64,000 nucleotides of DNA from Janthinobacterium saanense (GTDB taxonomy: Bacteria; Pseudomonadota; Gammaproteobacteria; Burkholderiales; Burkholderiaceae_D), in NCBI RefSeq assembly GCF_014200675.1, contig NZ_JACHCI010000004.1, positions 186,001 to 250,000 of the forward strand, written 5' to 3'. Position numbers and translations under genes: made by a program. Below, one piece after another: positions 35,573 to 44,538 of the stretch; position 1 is the stretch's first letter; the number at the start of each line of letters is the position of its first letter. A model generated the notes under the pieces. That model had not been told where the DNA came from. It searched no databases and saw only the letters and a list, made by a program, of their open reading frames with translations.

Positions 35573-36784
35573 ATGTTTTCTGTTTATCCCCTGGAGTCCG
35601 CCATTTTTCGCCCCCATCCTTCCTTGCTGGCGCTGCTGTGCCTGTGCTTATGTCTATTTTCCGTGCCGTCGCTGGCGCAGCGCCTGCCTGCGCAATTGCC
35701 GCTCGATACGCGGCTCAATGAACAGATCGTCATGGTGCCTGCCGGTCCCGGCGGGCGCGAGATGCTGGAAACGACCATCTTTCGTCCCAGCGGCCCCGGT
35801 CCGTTTCCCTTGCTGCTGATGAATCATGGCAAGCAAGAGGGGCCGGCCAGGCAGCAAAAACGCGAACGTTTCATCTATATGGCGACTGAATTCGTGCGGC
35901 GCGGTTATGCCGTGATGCTGCCGATGCGCAGCGGCTTTGCCCTGTCCACCGGCGCCTACCGCGATCATGGCTGCGACATGACGGCCAATGGCGTCGCCCA
36001 GGCGCGCGACGTGCTCGATGCGCTGGCCTATGCGCGGCGCCAGAGCTGGGTCGACCCGGAACGCATCCTTGTGGCCGGCCAGTCGTATGGCGGGCTGGCG
36101 GCGATGGCGCTGGCGACTGCCAACTTGCCCGGCGTGCGCGGCCTGCTCAATTTTGCGGGCGGCCTGCGCGTCGACAAGCCCGTTTGCGACTGGCAGTCGT
36201 CGCTGGCCAAGGCGTATGCCACCTTCGGCGCCTACAGCCAGGTACCCAGTCTGTGGCTGTATGGCGCCAACGATTCCTATTTTGGCCCGCAACTGGCGCA
36301 GCGCTGGTACCGTTCCTACACGGGATCGGGCGGCAAGGCTGAATTGTTTGCCTATGGTTCCTTCAAGCGCGACGCGCACCTGACCCTGGGCAGCCGCGAC
36401 GGCGTGGCCATCTGGCTGCCCAGGGTCGAGCGTTTCCTCGATTCCATCGGCATGCCGACCCGGCCCGTCTACAGCGTGATCGATCCACCGCCGCCGCCCG
36501 AAACACATTTTGCGCTGCTGGACGATGTGGGCGCCGTGCCTTTCCTGGCCGACCAGGGCCGCGCCGCCTACCGCGCTTTTCTGGGCAAGCAACTGCCGCG
36601 CGCATTCGCCGTCTCGGAAACGGGCGCCTGGGGCTGGGCCGAGGAGGGCGAGAGCCCCGATTACCGCGCGCTGGCTTCTTGCCAGCAAAGCAGCAGCAAG
36701 CCCTGTCATTTATATCTGGTCGATGACAGCGTGGTATGGCCTCCTCCAGGCAACGCCAGCAGCGCCGCCGGTGGCGCCGAATAG
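35573..36784 (+). CDS. Exported alpha/beta hydrolase (dienelactone hydrolase-like)
   Basis: About 403 residues from the ATG at 35573; a TTG at 35552 is in frame but less likely. A signal peptide (LLALLCLCLCLFSVPSLA before QRLPAQ) sends it to the periplasm. The hydrolase core shows FPLLLMNHGKQEG, the nucleophile elbow VAGQSYGGLAAMAL, and an acid/His pair in GANDSYFG and FKRDAHLTL. A C-terminal extension of about 80 residues (from DPPPPPETHFALLDDVGAVPFL) is not part of the fold. The substrate is unknown. Confidence 0.83.
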   Translation: MFSVYPLESAIFRPHPSLLALLCLCLCLFSVPSLAQRLPAQLPLDTRLNEQIVMVPAGPGGREMLETTIFRPSGPGPFPLLLMNHGKQEGPARQQKRERFIYMATEFVRRGYAVMLPMRSGFALSTGAYRDHGCDMTANGVAQARDVLDALAYARRQSWVDPERILVAGQSYGGLAAMALATANLPGVRGLLNFAGGLRVDKPVCDWQSSLAKAYATFGAYSQVPSLWLYGANDSYFGPQLAQRWYRSYTGSGGKAELFAYGSFKRDAHLTLGSRDGVAIWLPRVERFLDSIGMPTRPVYSVIDPPPPPETHFALLDDVGAVPFLADQGRAAYRAFLGKQLPRAFAVSETGAWGWAEEGESPDYRALASCQQSSSKPCHLYLVDDSVVWPPPGNASSAAGGAE

Positions 36785-36895
36785 GCGGCTGCGCACGATA
36801 GTTGTCGCCGAAATGGGGAGCGGGCGAATATACTAGGGGAAAAGGGAGGCGAGACGCCTCCCATCCGCCCTTATTTCAAGCGAGAATACACCCCT

Positions 36896-38395
36896 ATGGC
36901 GTCATCCCCAGAAAACCTCAGCATGGCCGTGTTTTGCGATTTCGAAAACGTCGCGCTCGGCGTACGCGATGCAAACTACGAAAAATTCGATATCAAGCCT
37001 ATCCTCGAGCGCTTGCTGCTCAAGGGCAGCATCGTGGTCAAGAAGGCTTATTGCGACTGGGACCGCTATAAAAGCTTCAAGTCGACCATGCATGAAGCGA
37101 ACTTCGAACTGATCGAAATTCCCCACGTACGCCAGTCCGGCAAGAATTCGGCCGACATCCGCCTGGTGGTCGATGCGCTGGACCTGTGCTACACCAAGGC
37201 CCACGTCAATACCTTCGTCATCATCAGTGGCGACTCCGACTTTTCGCCGCTGGTCTCCAAGCTGCGTGAAAACGCCAAGCAGGTGATCGGCGTCGGCGTC
37301 AAGCAATCGACTTCCGACCTGCTGGTGGCGAACTGCGACGAATTCATTTTCTACGATGACCTGGTGCGCGAAAGCCGCCGCACGGCCGCCAAGCGCGATG
37401 CGCGCGAAACGCCGGCCGTCAAGCGCTCGCCGGACGAAGAAGTACGCCGCAAGGAAAAATACGAGTCGCGCAAGACCGAGGCAATCGAGATGGCCGTCGC
37501 CACCTTCGATGCGCTGGTGTCCGAACGCGGCGACAGCGGCAAGATCTGGGCTTCGATGCTGAAGGAAGCGATCAAGCGCCGCAAACCCGATTTCAGCGAA
37601 TCGTATTATGGTTTCCGCACCTTCGGCAATTTGCTGGAAGAAGCGCAAACGCGCGGCTTGCTGGAGTTTGGCCGCGATGAAAAATCGGGCGCTTATGTTT
37701 ACCGCAGCAGCGGCGCAGCCGCAGTGGCGATTATTGAAGCCAATGCCGAGACCGAGCAGCAAGCCGTGGTAGTAGATGCCGCCACCACGCCGGAAGAGCA
37801 TCAGCGTGAAGGCGGTCGCCGCGAATCGCGCCGCAATGGCCGTGGTGGACGCAAGCAGAATGAGCACCGCCGCAACGAAGCGCCGCAGCTTGCCGTGCCG
37901 GTGAGCGAGGCGGAAGCGCCTGTCGCCGCTGTTGAGCAATATCAGGAAGCGCCGCAGTTGGAGGTGGCGCCTGAGGTGGCGGAAGCGCCTGCCGTGGCGG
38001 AAGAAGGCAACGCCAAGCGCGGTTCGCGCCGCAATGGCCGTGGTGGCCGCAAGAATGGCGAGGCTGGCCGTGACGCCAGCCGCGAAGCGCGTGCTGCCGT
38101 CGTGGAAGCGGTCGTTGAAGCCGTGGCGTTTGCTCCAGAACCTGTGCCGGTAGTCGACGTGGCTCCCGAGCCGGTCGTTGACACCAAGCCAAAAGCCAAG
38201 CCACGCCCACCGGCGCGCAAGGTCGCGGCAGCGAAGAAGCCGGCCAAGAAGGCAGTGGAAGCTGTCGTCGACGCCGCGCCTGTAATCGAAGCGGCGCCAG
38301 TGGAAACCGCGCCAGTGGCCGAAGACCAGCCTGCCAAGGCGCCGCGCAAGGCGGCGCCACGCCGTCCTGCGCGCAAGAAAGCTGAAGCAGCGTGA
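36896..38395 (+). CDS. NYN-domain putative ribonuclease with LOTUS/OST-HTH domain and basic repeat tail
   Basis: 499 residues. Residues about 8-155 form a NYN (PIN-like) nuclease domain with its acidic site (VFCDFENVALG, NSADIRLVVDAL, IISGDSDFSPLV). Residues about 195-280 form an OST-HTH/LOTUS module (AIEMAVATFDALVSERGDSGKIWASMLKEAIKRRKPDFSESYYGFRTF), known from LabA-like proteins to bind RNA. The remaining 200 residues are Ala/Glu/Pro-rich and basic, with SRRNGRGGRK repeated at 311-320 and 377-386 and a Lys/Ala tail. It probably cleaves or binds structured RNA. It is monocistronic. Confidence 0.85.
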   Translation: MASSPENLSMAVFCDFENVALGVRDANYEKFDIKPILERLLLKGSIVVKKAYCDWDRYKSFKSTMHEANFELIEIPHVRQSGKNSADIRLVVDALDLCYTKAHVNTFVIISGDSDFSPLVSKLRENAKQVIGVGVKQSTSDLLVANCDEFIFYDDLVRESRRTAAKRDARETPAVKRSPDEEVRRKEKYESRKTEAIEMAVATFDALVSERGDSGKIWASMLKEAIKRRKPDFSESYYGFRTFGNLLEEAQTRGLLEFGRDEKSGAYVYRSSGAAAVAIIEANAETEQQAVVVDAATTPEEHQREGGRRESRRNGRGGRKQNEHRRNEAPQLAVPVSEAEAPVAAVEQYQEAPQLEVAPEVAEAPAVAEEGNAKRGSRRNGRGGRKNGEAGRDASREARAAVVEAVVEAVAFAPEPVPVVDVAPEPVVDTKPKAKPRPPARKVAAAKKPAKKAVEAVVDAAPVIEAAPVETAPVAEDQPAKAPRKAAPRRPARKKAEAA

Positions 38396-38399
38396 GGCT

Positions 38400-38465
38400 G
38401 GGGTCAGTTCCTACGGAATCGGTATACGTCCCATTGGGACGCATACCCCCGGCGGGTCTGACCCC
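38400..38465. repeat. REP-like palindromic element
   Basis: GGGGTCAG (38400-38407) faces CTGACCCC (38458-38465). Inside lies a 12-bp imperfect hairpin (GGTATACGTCCC/GGGACGCATACC, one mismatch, 3-base loop, 38421-38447). Nested palindromes bounded by GGGGTCAG/CTGACCCC resemble dispersed REP sequences of proteobacteria. It fills the 122-bp gap after the NYN gene and may also act as its transcript end. Confidence 0.6.
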
Positions 38466-38517
38466 GGATTTCCGCTAGGCTATACGCATACGTTTTAACC
38501 CAGTCTGGCGGTCAACG

Positions 38518-39135
38518 ATGTACTACGGCGAACGGTTCAACAGCATTTCCCATACGGTAGGCGCGGCGCTGGCCGCCATCGGCGGCATTATCCTGATTGT
38601 CGCCGCTGCCCGCACGGGCGACCCGTGGAAAATTGTCAGCTGCAGCGTCTATGCGGCCATGCTGCTGACCCTGTACCTCACTTCTACCCTGTACCACAGC
38701 GTGCGCGGCAAGGCCAAGGCCGTGCTGCAGCGCCTCGATCACTGTGCCATCTATTTGCTGATAGCGGGCACTTACACGCCGTTCATGCTGGTCACCCTGC
38801 GCGGGCCGTGGGGCTGGTCGCTATTCGGCGTGGTGTGGGGCCTGGCGCTGTTCGGTATCGCGCAGGAATATCTGTACGCCAGGGGCGCGCGCATTCTCTC
38901 GCTGGTGATTTATGTGGCTATGGGCTGGCTGGTGGTGATCGGCATCAAGCCGCTGCTGGCGGCGCTGGAATGGCATGGTTTCCTGTGGCTGGTGGCCGGT
39001 GGCCTGTGCTACACGGGCGGCATCGTTTTTTATGCCACCGACCACAAGCTGCGCCATGGCCACGGCATCTGGCATCTGTTCGTGCTGGCGGGCAGTTGCT
39101 GCCATTTTGCCGCCATTTTGTTCTACGTTGCCTGA
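38518..39135 (+). CDS. TrhA/hemolysin III-family seven-helix membrane protein
   Basis: 205 residues with seven membrane segments and the PAQR/hemolysin III signatures: GERFNSISHTVGAALAAIGGIIL, TSTLYHSVRGKAKAVLQRLDHCAIYLLIAGTYTPFML and the C-terminal GHGIWHLFVLAGSCCHF. The conserved Ser/His/Asp/His set could bind zinc. Bacterial members (YqfA/TrhA) influence membrane fluidity homeostasis; the hemolysin name is historical. Confidence 0.9.
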   Translation: MYYGERFNSISHTVGAALAAIGGIILIVAAARTGDPWKIVSCSVYAAMLLTLYLTSTLYHSVRGKAKAVLQRLDHCAIYLLIAGTYTPFMLVTLRGPWGWSLFGVVWGLALFGIAQEYLYARGARILSLVIYVAMGWLVVIGIKPLLAALEWHGFLWLVAGGLCYTGGIVFYATDHKLRHGHGIWHLFVLAGSCCHFAAILFYVA

Positions 39136-39215
39136 TATTGCTTGCTGGACTCACTGTTGCCATGATTCCACTATAATGGCGAGATATGTGAAATCAAGGC
39201 AACAATAAGGCAATC

Positions 39216-40097
39216 ATGGACATCAATTCGGACGACTTGAAAATCTTCGTCACCGTCATCGACAGCGGCACACTGAGCGCGGCCGCCGTGCACCTGGGAC
39301 AAACCACTTCGGGCGTCAGCCGCGCCCTGTCGCGGCTGGAAGAGAAGCTGGCCACGTCGCTCCTGACGCGTACCACGCGGCGCATGGAACTGACGGAAGA
39401 AGGGCAGCTGTTCCTGGACCGGGCCCGCACCATCCTCGATGCGATGGAAGAGGTGGAGGAGTCGATACGCATCCGCCACCAGAAGCCGGCCGGCCGTTTG
39501 TGCATCGATGCCGCTTCGCCCTTCATGCTCCATTGCGTGGTGCCTCATGTGGCCGAGTTTCGCGCCATGTATCCGGACATCCGCCTGGAACTGAGCAGCA
39601 ATGACCAGATCGCCGACCTGCTGGAACACCGCACCGACATCGCCATCCGCATCGGCGCGCTCAGCGATTCGACCCTGCATGCGCGCCCCCTCAGCTCCAG
39701 TCCACTGCACGTGCTGGCCACGCCGGCCTACCTGGCACGGCATGGCGAACCGCGCACGCCGGAAGAGCTGGCCGGCCACGCGCTGCTGGGGTTTGCCCAA
39801 TACGAACTGGGTAATAACTGGCCGCTGCGCCACGCAACGGGCAACAGCCTGCAGATCGTGCCGGCGCTGGCCGCCTCCAGCGGCGAAACCTTGCGCCAGC
39901 TGGTGCTGAATGACCAGGGCATCGTCTGCCTGTCCGATTTCATGACCCGAGACGACATCGCCGCCGGCCGGCTGGTGCGCATACTGCAGCCGTTCTACAC
40001 GGGCTACCGCCAGCAGATCCACGCGGTCTACTACCGCAATACGCAGCTGTCGCAGCGCATCAGCTGTTTTCTGGAGTTCCTGCAGCAGAAGCTGTAA
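39216..40097 (+). CDS. LysR-family transcriptional regulator
   Basis: 293 residues: HTH at about 5-63 (DDLKIFVTVIDSGTLSAAAVHLGQTTSGVSRALSRLEEKL) and an effector domain of the CrgA-like class (RRMELTEEGQLFLDRARTIL, GRLCIDAASPFMLHCVVPHVAEFRAMYPDIRLEL). The upstream region has a perfect TATAAT at 39172-39177 and an inverted pair TGTTGCC (39155-39161)/GGCAACA (39198-39204) flanking it, a plausible autoregulatory site. No obvious target lies next to it. Confidence 0.88.
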   Translation: MDINSDDLKIFVTVIDSGTLSAAAVHLGQTTSGVSRALSRLEEKLATSLLTRTTRRMELTEEGQLFLDRARTILDAMEEVEESIRIRHQKPAGRLCIDAASPFMLHCVVPHVAEFRAMYPDIRLELSSNDQIADLLEHRTDIAIRIGALSDSTLHARPLSSSPLHVLATPAYLARHGEPRTPEELAGHALLGFAQYELGNNWPLRHATGNSLQIVPALAASSGETLRQLVLNDQGIVCLSDFMTRDDIAAGRLVRILQPFYTGYRQQIHAVYYRNTQLSQRISCFLEFLQQKL

Positions 40098-40159
40098 GCA
40101 GCCGCAGGGGTTTGCGTGAGAATGCACGTATTTTCCCCTAGATAAGGCCTGTTATCATA

Positions 40160-40180
40160 TTGCAATTTTAATTATTGCAA
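40160..40180. promoter_or_regulatory. Inverted repeat just upstream of the MORN-TonB gene
   Basis: TTGCAAT and ATTGCAA are perfect 7-bp arms around a 7-base AT-rich spacer, ending 7 bp before the start codon at 40188. Its position over the translation start region means a bound protein or an RNA hairpin could block expression. No Shine-Dalgarno is visible in the same stretch. Confidence 0.4.
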
Positions 40181-40187
40181 AACTAAT

Positions 40188-41237
40188 ATGAGAATAAGCC
40201 TTACCCTGATCACCATGCTGTGCGTGTCCGGCGCTGGCGCCGCCGATCTGCCCTATGCTGGCAAGGCGAATTGCCGCGTGGCTGCACATGCACGGGTCGC
40301 CGGCCAGCAAGCCTACTGGAATGGCGCTTGCAAGGATGGGTATGCCAGTGGTTACGGTGCCTTGCAGTGGAGCAAAGATGGCAAGGCAACGGAACGCTAT
40401 GAAGGCAATTTGAGCAAGGGTGTGCCGGAAGGCGAGGGCATCGCGCAATGGGAGGACGGCAGTCTGTATGAAGGCAGGTATCGCGATGGTGAATTGCATG
40501 GCCCGGCCGTGGTAATGTTGAAAGGCGAGGACAAACTGGAAGCCAGCTTCGAGCATGGCAAGCCAGTTGGCAATGTCAAGGTCGCTTATGGCAATGGCGA
40601 TCGCTACGAGGGCGGCTGGCAGCATGGTCCGGAAGGTAGCGGCACGATGACATTTGCGCTGGGCGGTGCCTATCAGGGAGCATGGCGCGAAGGAAAGCCG
40701 GTCGGTGACGGCGAGATATTGTATTCCAACGGGCAGGTGCTGAAGGCGCGCTTTGATGGCAGTTTCCAGTTGAAGGAGCAGGCAGAAAAACCTGCGGCGC
40801 CCAAGCTGTACACCATCAAGCGGGATGCGCGGACGGGCTCGAACATTCGTCAGGTCTACAGCTCAGGGCATGCAGTGCCGCCAGAAAAGTCGTATGCCGA
40901 GTTGACGCCGGAGCAGCAACTGTTTGTAAAAGGGTTTTATAAAGCCTTGCAGGATGACGACGTGCCACCCTATCCGGAAAAGGGCACGCTGGCGATCTCG
41001 CGCGCCATGGGGCGTTTGATCTCATACCAGGGCGCCAGTGGCCCATTGCGCGCCAATGTCCACGTGGATGAGCATGGTGTAGCGCAGAGTGTTACTTTAC
41101 TGAAAAGTCCGGACAGCGAGTCGGGCAAGCTGGCGGCAGCCATGCTGATGCATGTCAAATATACGCCGGGCCGTTGCGCGGGGCAGCCGTGCGCGATGGC
41201 GGTACCGTTCAGCTACACGCTCAGCATCACGCGATAG
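40188..41237 (+). CDS. Exported MORN-repeat protein with C-terminal TonB-like domain
   Basis: 349 residues with a signal peptide (LITMLCVSGAGA before ADLPYAG). Residues about 65-185 hold five or so MORN repeats (YEGNLSKGVPEGEGIAQW, YEGRYRDGELHGPAVVM, YEGGWQHGPEGSGTMTF, YQGAWREGKPVGDGEIL). The C-terminus from about 275 resembles a TonB C-terminal domain (LRANVHVDEHGVAQSVTLLKSPDSESGKLAAAMLMHVKYTPGR...VPFSYTLSI), with no TonB transmembrane anchor. It is likely periplasmic; function unknown, perhaps envelope scaffolding. Confidence 0.75.
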   Translation: MRISLTLITMLCVSGAGAADLPYAGKANCRVAAHARVAGQQAYWNGACKDGYASGYGALQWSKDGKATERYEGNLSKGVPEGEGIAQWEDGSLYEGRYRDGELHGPAVVMLKGEDKLEASFEHGKPVGNVKVAYGNGDRYEGGWQHGPEGSGTMTFALGGAYQGAWREGKPVGDGEILYSNGQVLKARFDGSFQLKEQAEKPAAPKLYTIKRDARTGSNIRQVYSSGHAVPPEKSYAELTPEQQLFVKGFYKALQDDDVPPYPEKGTLAISRAMGRLISYQGASGPLRANVHVDEHGVAQSVTLLKSPDSESGKLAAAMLMHVKYTPGRCAGQPCAMAVPFSYTLSITR

Positions 41238-41249
41238 TGTGGCGTCCCG

Positions 41250-44126
41250 TCATTGTGTCAGGGAAAACTCGCTTCTCAGCAGCGTCTCCATTTCCTGCGC
41301 CGGCAGCGGCTGGCTGAAGTAAAAGCCTTGCACCTCGTCGCAGCCGTGGCGGCGCAGGTAGTCCAGCTGTTCGGCCGTTTCCACGCCCTCGGCCACTACC
41401 CGCAATTTCAAATTGTGCGCCAGGGCGATGATGGAGACCACGATGGCCGCATCGTCGGCATCGCGCGCCACGTCGTTGATGAAGCTGCGGTCGATCTTCA
41501 GCACGTCGATGGGGAAGGTGCGCAGATAGGCGAAGCTCGAATAGCCGGTGCCGAAATCGTCGATCGACAACTGCACCCCCAGCGCCTTCATGTCGTGCAG
41601 CTGGCTGACGGCCAGCGCCACGTCGTGCATGAACAGGCTTTCCGTCAATTCCAGTTCCAGGCACGCTGGCGGCAACTGCGTATCCGCCAGCACCGTGGCG
41701 ATCGACGCCACCAGGTTCGGTTCATTGAACTGGCGCGCCGACAGATTCACGGCCAGGCGCAGCGGTCCCAGGCCGGCCGCATGCCAGCTTTGCACTTGCG
41801 CGCACGCCTGGCGCATGACCCAGGCGCCAATCGGCACGATCAATCCCGTATCTTCGGCCAGCGCGATGAAGCGGTGCGGCGCCACCATGCCCAGATCGGG
41901 ATGGCGCCAGCGCAGCAGCGCTTCCACGCCGACGATGCGGCCACTGGCCAGGTCCAGCTGCGGCTGGTAATGCAGCACGAATTGTCCCCGTTCCAGCGCA
42001 TTGCGCAATGCCGTTTCGATGCGCAGCCTTTCCAGCGTGGCCTGGTTCATGGCCGACGTGTAGAACTTGATGTTGTTGCGTCCCTGCTTCTTGGCGCAGT
42101 ACATGGCGATGTCGGCCTGTTCGATCAGGTTTTGCGTTTCGCCGTTGAGCGTGACGTCGCCGGGGGCATCGTGTTGCGAGCCGTCGTAGACGGCCACGCC
42201 GATGCTGCAGGTGACAAAAAACTCCTTGCCATCGAGCAGAACGGGCTGCGCCACGGCGTCCATCACGCGCTGCACGATGGCGCCGCTGAGCGCCTCGTCG
42301 TCGTGTTCCGACAGGATGGCGACGAATTCATCGCCGGACAGGCGGGCCACGGTGTCGCTGTCGCGCAAGCTCGTTTGCAGCCTTGTGGCGATGGTTTTCA
42401 ACAGCTGGTCGCCGGCCTTGTGGCCCAGGCTGTCGTTGACGAACTTGAATCGGTCCAGGTCGATCAGCAGTACCCACAGCGCGCGCCCCTTGCGGCGCGA
42501 CAGCGCCATCGCCTGCGTCAGGCGGTCGCGCAGCAGGGCGCGGTTGGGCAGCCCAGTGAGCACATCATGGTGGGCGATATGCTGGATCTGCTGTTCCGCC
42601 ATTTTGCGCTCGGTGATGTCCGAGCCCGTGCCCCGGTAGCCGCAAAATTCGCCCAGCGCATTGAACAGCGGTTCGCCATTGATGCTGAACCAGCGCAGCT
42701 GGCCCGCGCGGTCATGCATGGCGTATTCCAGGTTCGAGAACGGCAGGCGCGCTTCCAGGTTGGCGATATGCTGTTTGCCCCAGCGCGCATTGCGCATCTC
42801 GGTATTGTGGTGCCAGCGCGTCATGCCGATGAAGCGTTCCGGCGGCATATTGGATTTGTCGCTGAAACCGCTGGTGATGTGGGTAAAGCAGAGGTTGACG
42901 TCCTGCTCCCAGTACCAGTCCGAAGACAGGGCCAGCAGCCGGCGAAAGCGTTTTTCACTTTCCTGCAGCGCCCGTTCCGTGCTCTGGCGCGCACGCACGT
43001 CGGCGCTGAGTAGCTCATTGCTGCGTTTGAGGTCGGCCGTGCGCTGTTCGACCAGCTTTTGCACGCGGCGCGAGCGCTGCGTCAGCGACTGCACGAAAGC
43101 CGCCGTCAGCACGCTGAACAGCAAGCCCGTGACGAGCGCCAGCAGCGAACCCAGATGGTCTTCCAGGAAGGGGCGCGGATGGGCCACCACGCGCACATGC
43201 CAGGGCCGGCCAGCCGACGCGAAGGCGCGGTCATAATTGTCATGGTAGGCAAAGCGCAGCCAGCGCGGCAGCGTTAGCCAGCTTTTCTCCGCGCTGCCGG
43301 CGGCCAGCTGGCCATGCTGGAAGATCAATGCCTGCGGGTCTGCACTGGCGCTGGCGTAGACGCTCACTTCCAGTTGCGGGTCGCTCAGCAGATCGGCGCG
43401 CGCGAGTATCTTCCAGACCAGTTCCTTGCCGCGGATGACGGCGGCCGTATCGCCGACCAGCGCTGCGCGCCGCTGTTCCAGCGTGTGGCGCGGCATGCCT
43501 GGGCGGTACACGGGACGCAGGATGACGAAGCCCTGCTGCGGTCCCTGGGCCAGGGCGAGCAGGCCGGTGGCGGTGGCCTGGCCACTATGCAGCGCTTGTT
43601 CCAGGGCGTCCGCCAGCAAGCCGTCCGGACGCACATTCAGGCCGAAGGCGGCAAGATTGCCTTGCAGCGGTTCCAGGTAATCGACCACCAGATAGATGGC
43701 GTGCGTCGTGGCTGGCACCACCTGGCCGTCGCGCATTTCCGTCATGGCGTAGCCGGGTACGATGCGCCGCAAATCGGCTTCGAACGCTGCCCGCTGCGAC
43801 TGCGGCACGTAACGATGGAAATTGAAGGCCTGGATGTAGGGGTGGCGCTGCAGCAGCGGCGCGGTGAAGTCGCCGAACTGCTCGCGCGTGACGGGCATGA
43901 TGGCGGCAAACAGCTGGTTGGTGGTGGTCAGCACTTCGACCGCATCATCGATGCCGCGTTCAATCACGGCCACGCGTGCGCCGGCCCGCTGTTGCAGGCT
44001 CAGGGTCATCTTGTCGTATTCAAGCTGGCTGATGGCGGCGAACAGCACGCCCGTCACGCACAGGCCACAGGCCAGGGTCAGCGCGGCCGCGGTGGAAATG
44101 GACAATGGCAGGCGGCCACGCAACAT
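41250..44126 (-). CDS. CHASE-PAS-GGDEF-EAL cyclic-di-GMP protein
   Basis: 958 residues: a membrane segment near the N-terminus, a periplasmic CHASE sensor (about 75-300, with QRHPYIQAFNFHRYVPQSQRAAFE), a second membrane segment (SLLALVTGLLFSVLTAAFV), a short coiled coil, a PAS domain (about 395-520), GGDEF (SGDEF at 597-601, RDSD inhibitory site before it) and EAL (EALLRW at 735-740). The phosphodiesterase residues NLSARQF, ELTESLF, DDFGTGYSSFAYL, LKIDRSFI and AEGVE are all present, so c-di-GMP hydrolysis is expected. It ends 12 bp from the convergent MORN-TonB gene. Confidence 0.9.
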   Translation of the reverse strand: MLRGRLPLSISTAAALTLACGLCVTGVLFAAISQLEYDKMTLSLQQRAGARVAVIERGIDDAVEVLTTTNQLFAAIMPVTREQFGDFTAPLLQRHPYIQAFNFHRYVPQSQRAAFEADLRRIVPGYAMTEMRDGQVVPATTHAIYLVVDYLEPLQGNLAAFGLNVRPDGLLADALEQALHSGQATATGLLALAQGPQQGFVILRPVYRPGMPRHTLEQRRAALVGDTAAVIRGKELVWKILARADLLSDPQLEVSVYASASADPQALIFQHGQLAAGSAEKSWLTLPRWLRFAYHDNYDRAFASAGRPWHVRVVAHPRPFLEDHLGSLLALVTGLLFSVLTAAFVQSLTQRSRRVQKLVEQRTADLKRSNELLSADVRARQSTERALQESEKRFRRLLALSSDWYWEQDVNLCFTHITSGFSDKSNMPPERFIGMTRWHHNTEMRNARWGKQHIANLEARLPFSNLEYAMHDRAGQLRWFSINGEPLFNALGEFCGYRGTGSDITERKMAEQQIQHIAHHDVLTGLPNRALLRDRLTQAMALSRRKGRALWVLLIDLDRFKFVNDSLGHKAGDQLLKTIATRLQTSLRDSDTVARLSGDEFVAILSEHDDEALSGAIVQRVMDAVAQPVLLDGKEFFVTCSIGVAVYDGSQHDAPGDVTLNGETQNLIEQADIAMYCAKKQGRNNIKFYTSAMNQATLERLRIETALRNALERGQFVLHYQPQLDLASGRIVGVEALLRWRHPDLGMVAPHRFIALAEDTGLIVPIGAWVMRQACAQVQSWHAAGLGPLRLAVNLSARQFNEPNLVASIATVLADTQLPPACLELELTESLFMHDVALAVSQLHDMKALGVQLSIDDFGTGYSSFAYLRTFPIDVLKIDRSFINDVARDADDAAIVVSIIALAHNLKLRVVAEGVETAEQLDYLRRHGCDEVQGFYFSQPLPAQEMETLLRSEFSLTQ

Positions 44127-44381
44127 GGGTTTTCCTATCTCACTTCAGGGGCAATATCGTGGGCAGCATCGTGCAGCGGCGCCTGCGGGCGGCGCGAAGG
44201 CGGTAGTTTGTCATAAACCTTGGCCTCCATGCAGATTTTGCGCCAAGCATATGCAAATATACAATAAATCATCGCCGACTGCCGCCAGCGTCCAGCTGCC
44301 TGACGCAGGCTCGCCGCTGCTTTCTGAGCGATGTTTTGTTGCATTGGGAGAAATCTGATAAGCTCCCGTGAGCATAGCCGA

Positions 44382-44460
44382 TTGATAGTCAATTGACACG
44401 TAGTTGCTGCGTATTGGATGCGTACCCGATACGCCTCACTTGATACTCAGTTGATACCCG
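44382..44460. repeat. Paired TTGATA direct repeats with 11-bp periodicity
   Basis: The 412-bp interval between the divergent EAL gene (start 44126) and the 91-residue gene (start 44539) contains two related 18-bp blocks at 44382 and 44440. Each is TTGATA-N5-TTGA(C/T)A, so half-sites recur every 11 bp. The first block includes the perfect palindrome GTCAATTGAC. Such 11-bp direct repeats suit OmpR/PhoB-type response regulators. No gene was seen in the rest of the interval. Confidence 0.4.
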
Positions 44461-44538
44461 ATTCATCCTCCGCACAGAGGGGTGGCGGGCTGGCCACCTG
44501 CTGCAACGCAGTGCCGTAACAGGCGCCATGGAGAAGAC

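Noticed and set aside
41253..43013. 586-codon plus-strand open frame opposite the EAL gene
   Set aside because: Antisense shadow; the minus strand encodes an intact multidomain protein with catalytic motifs.
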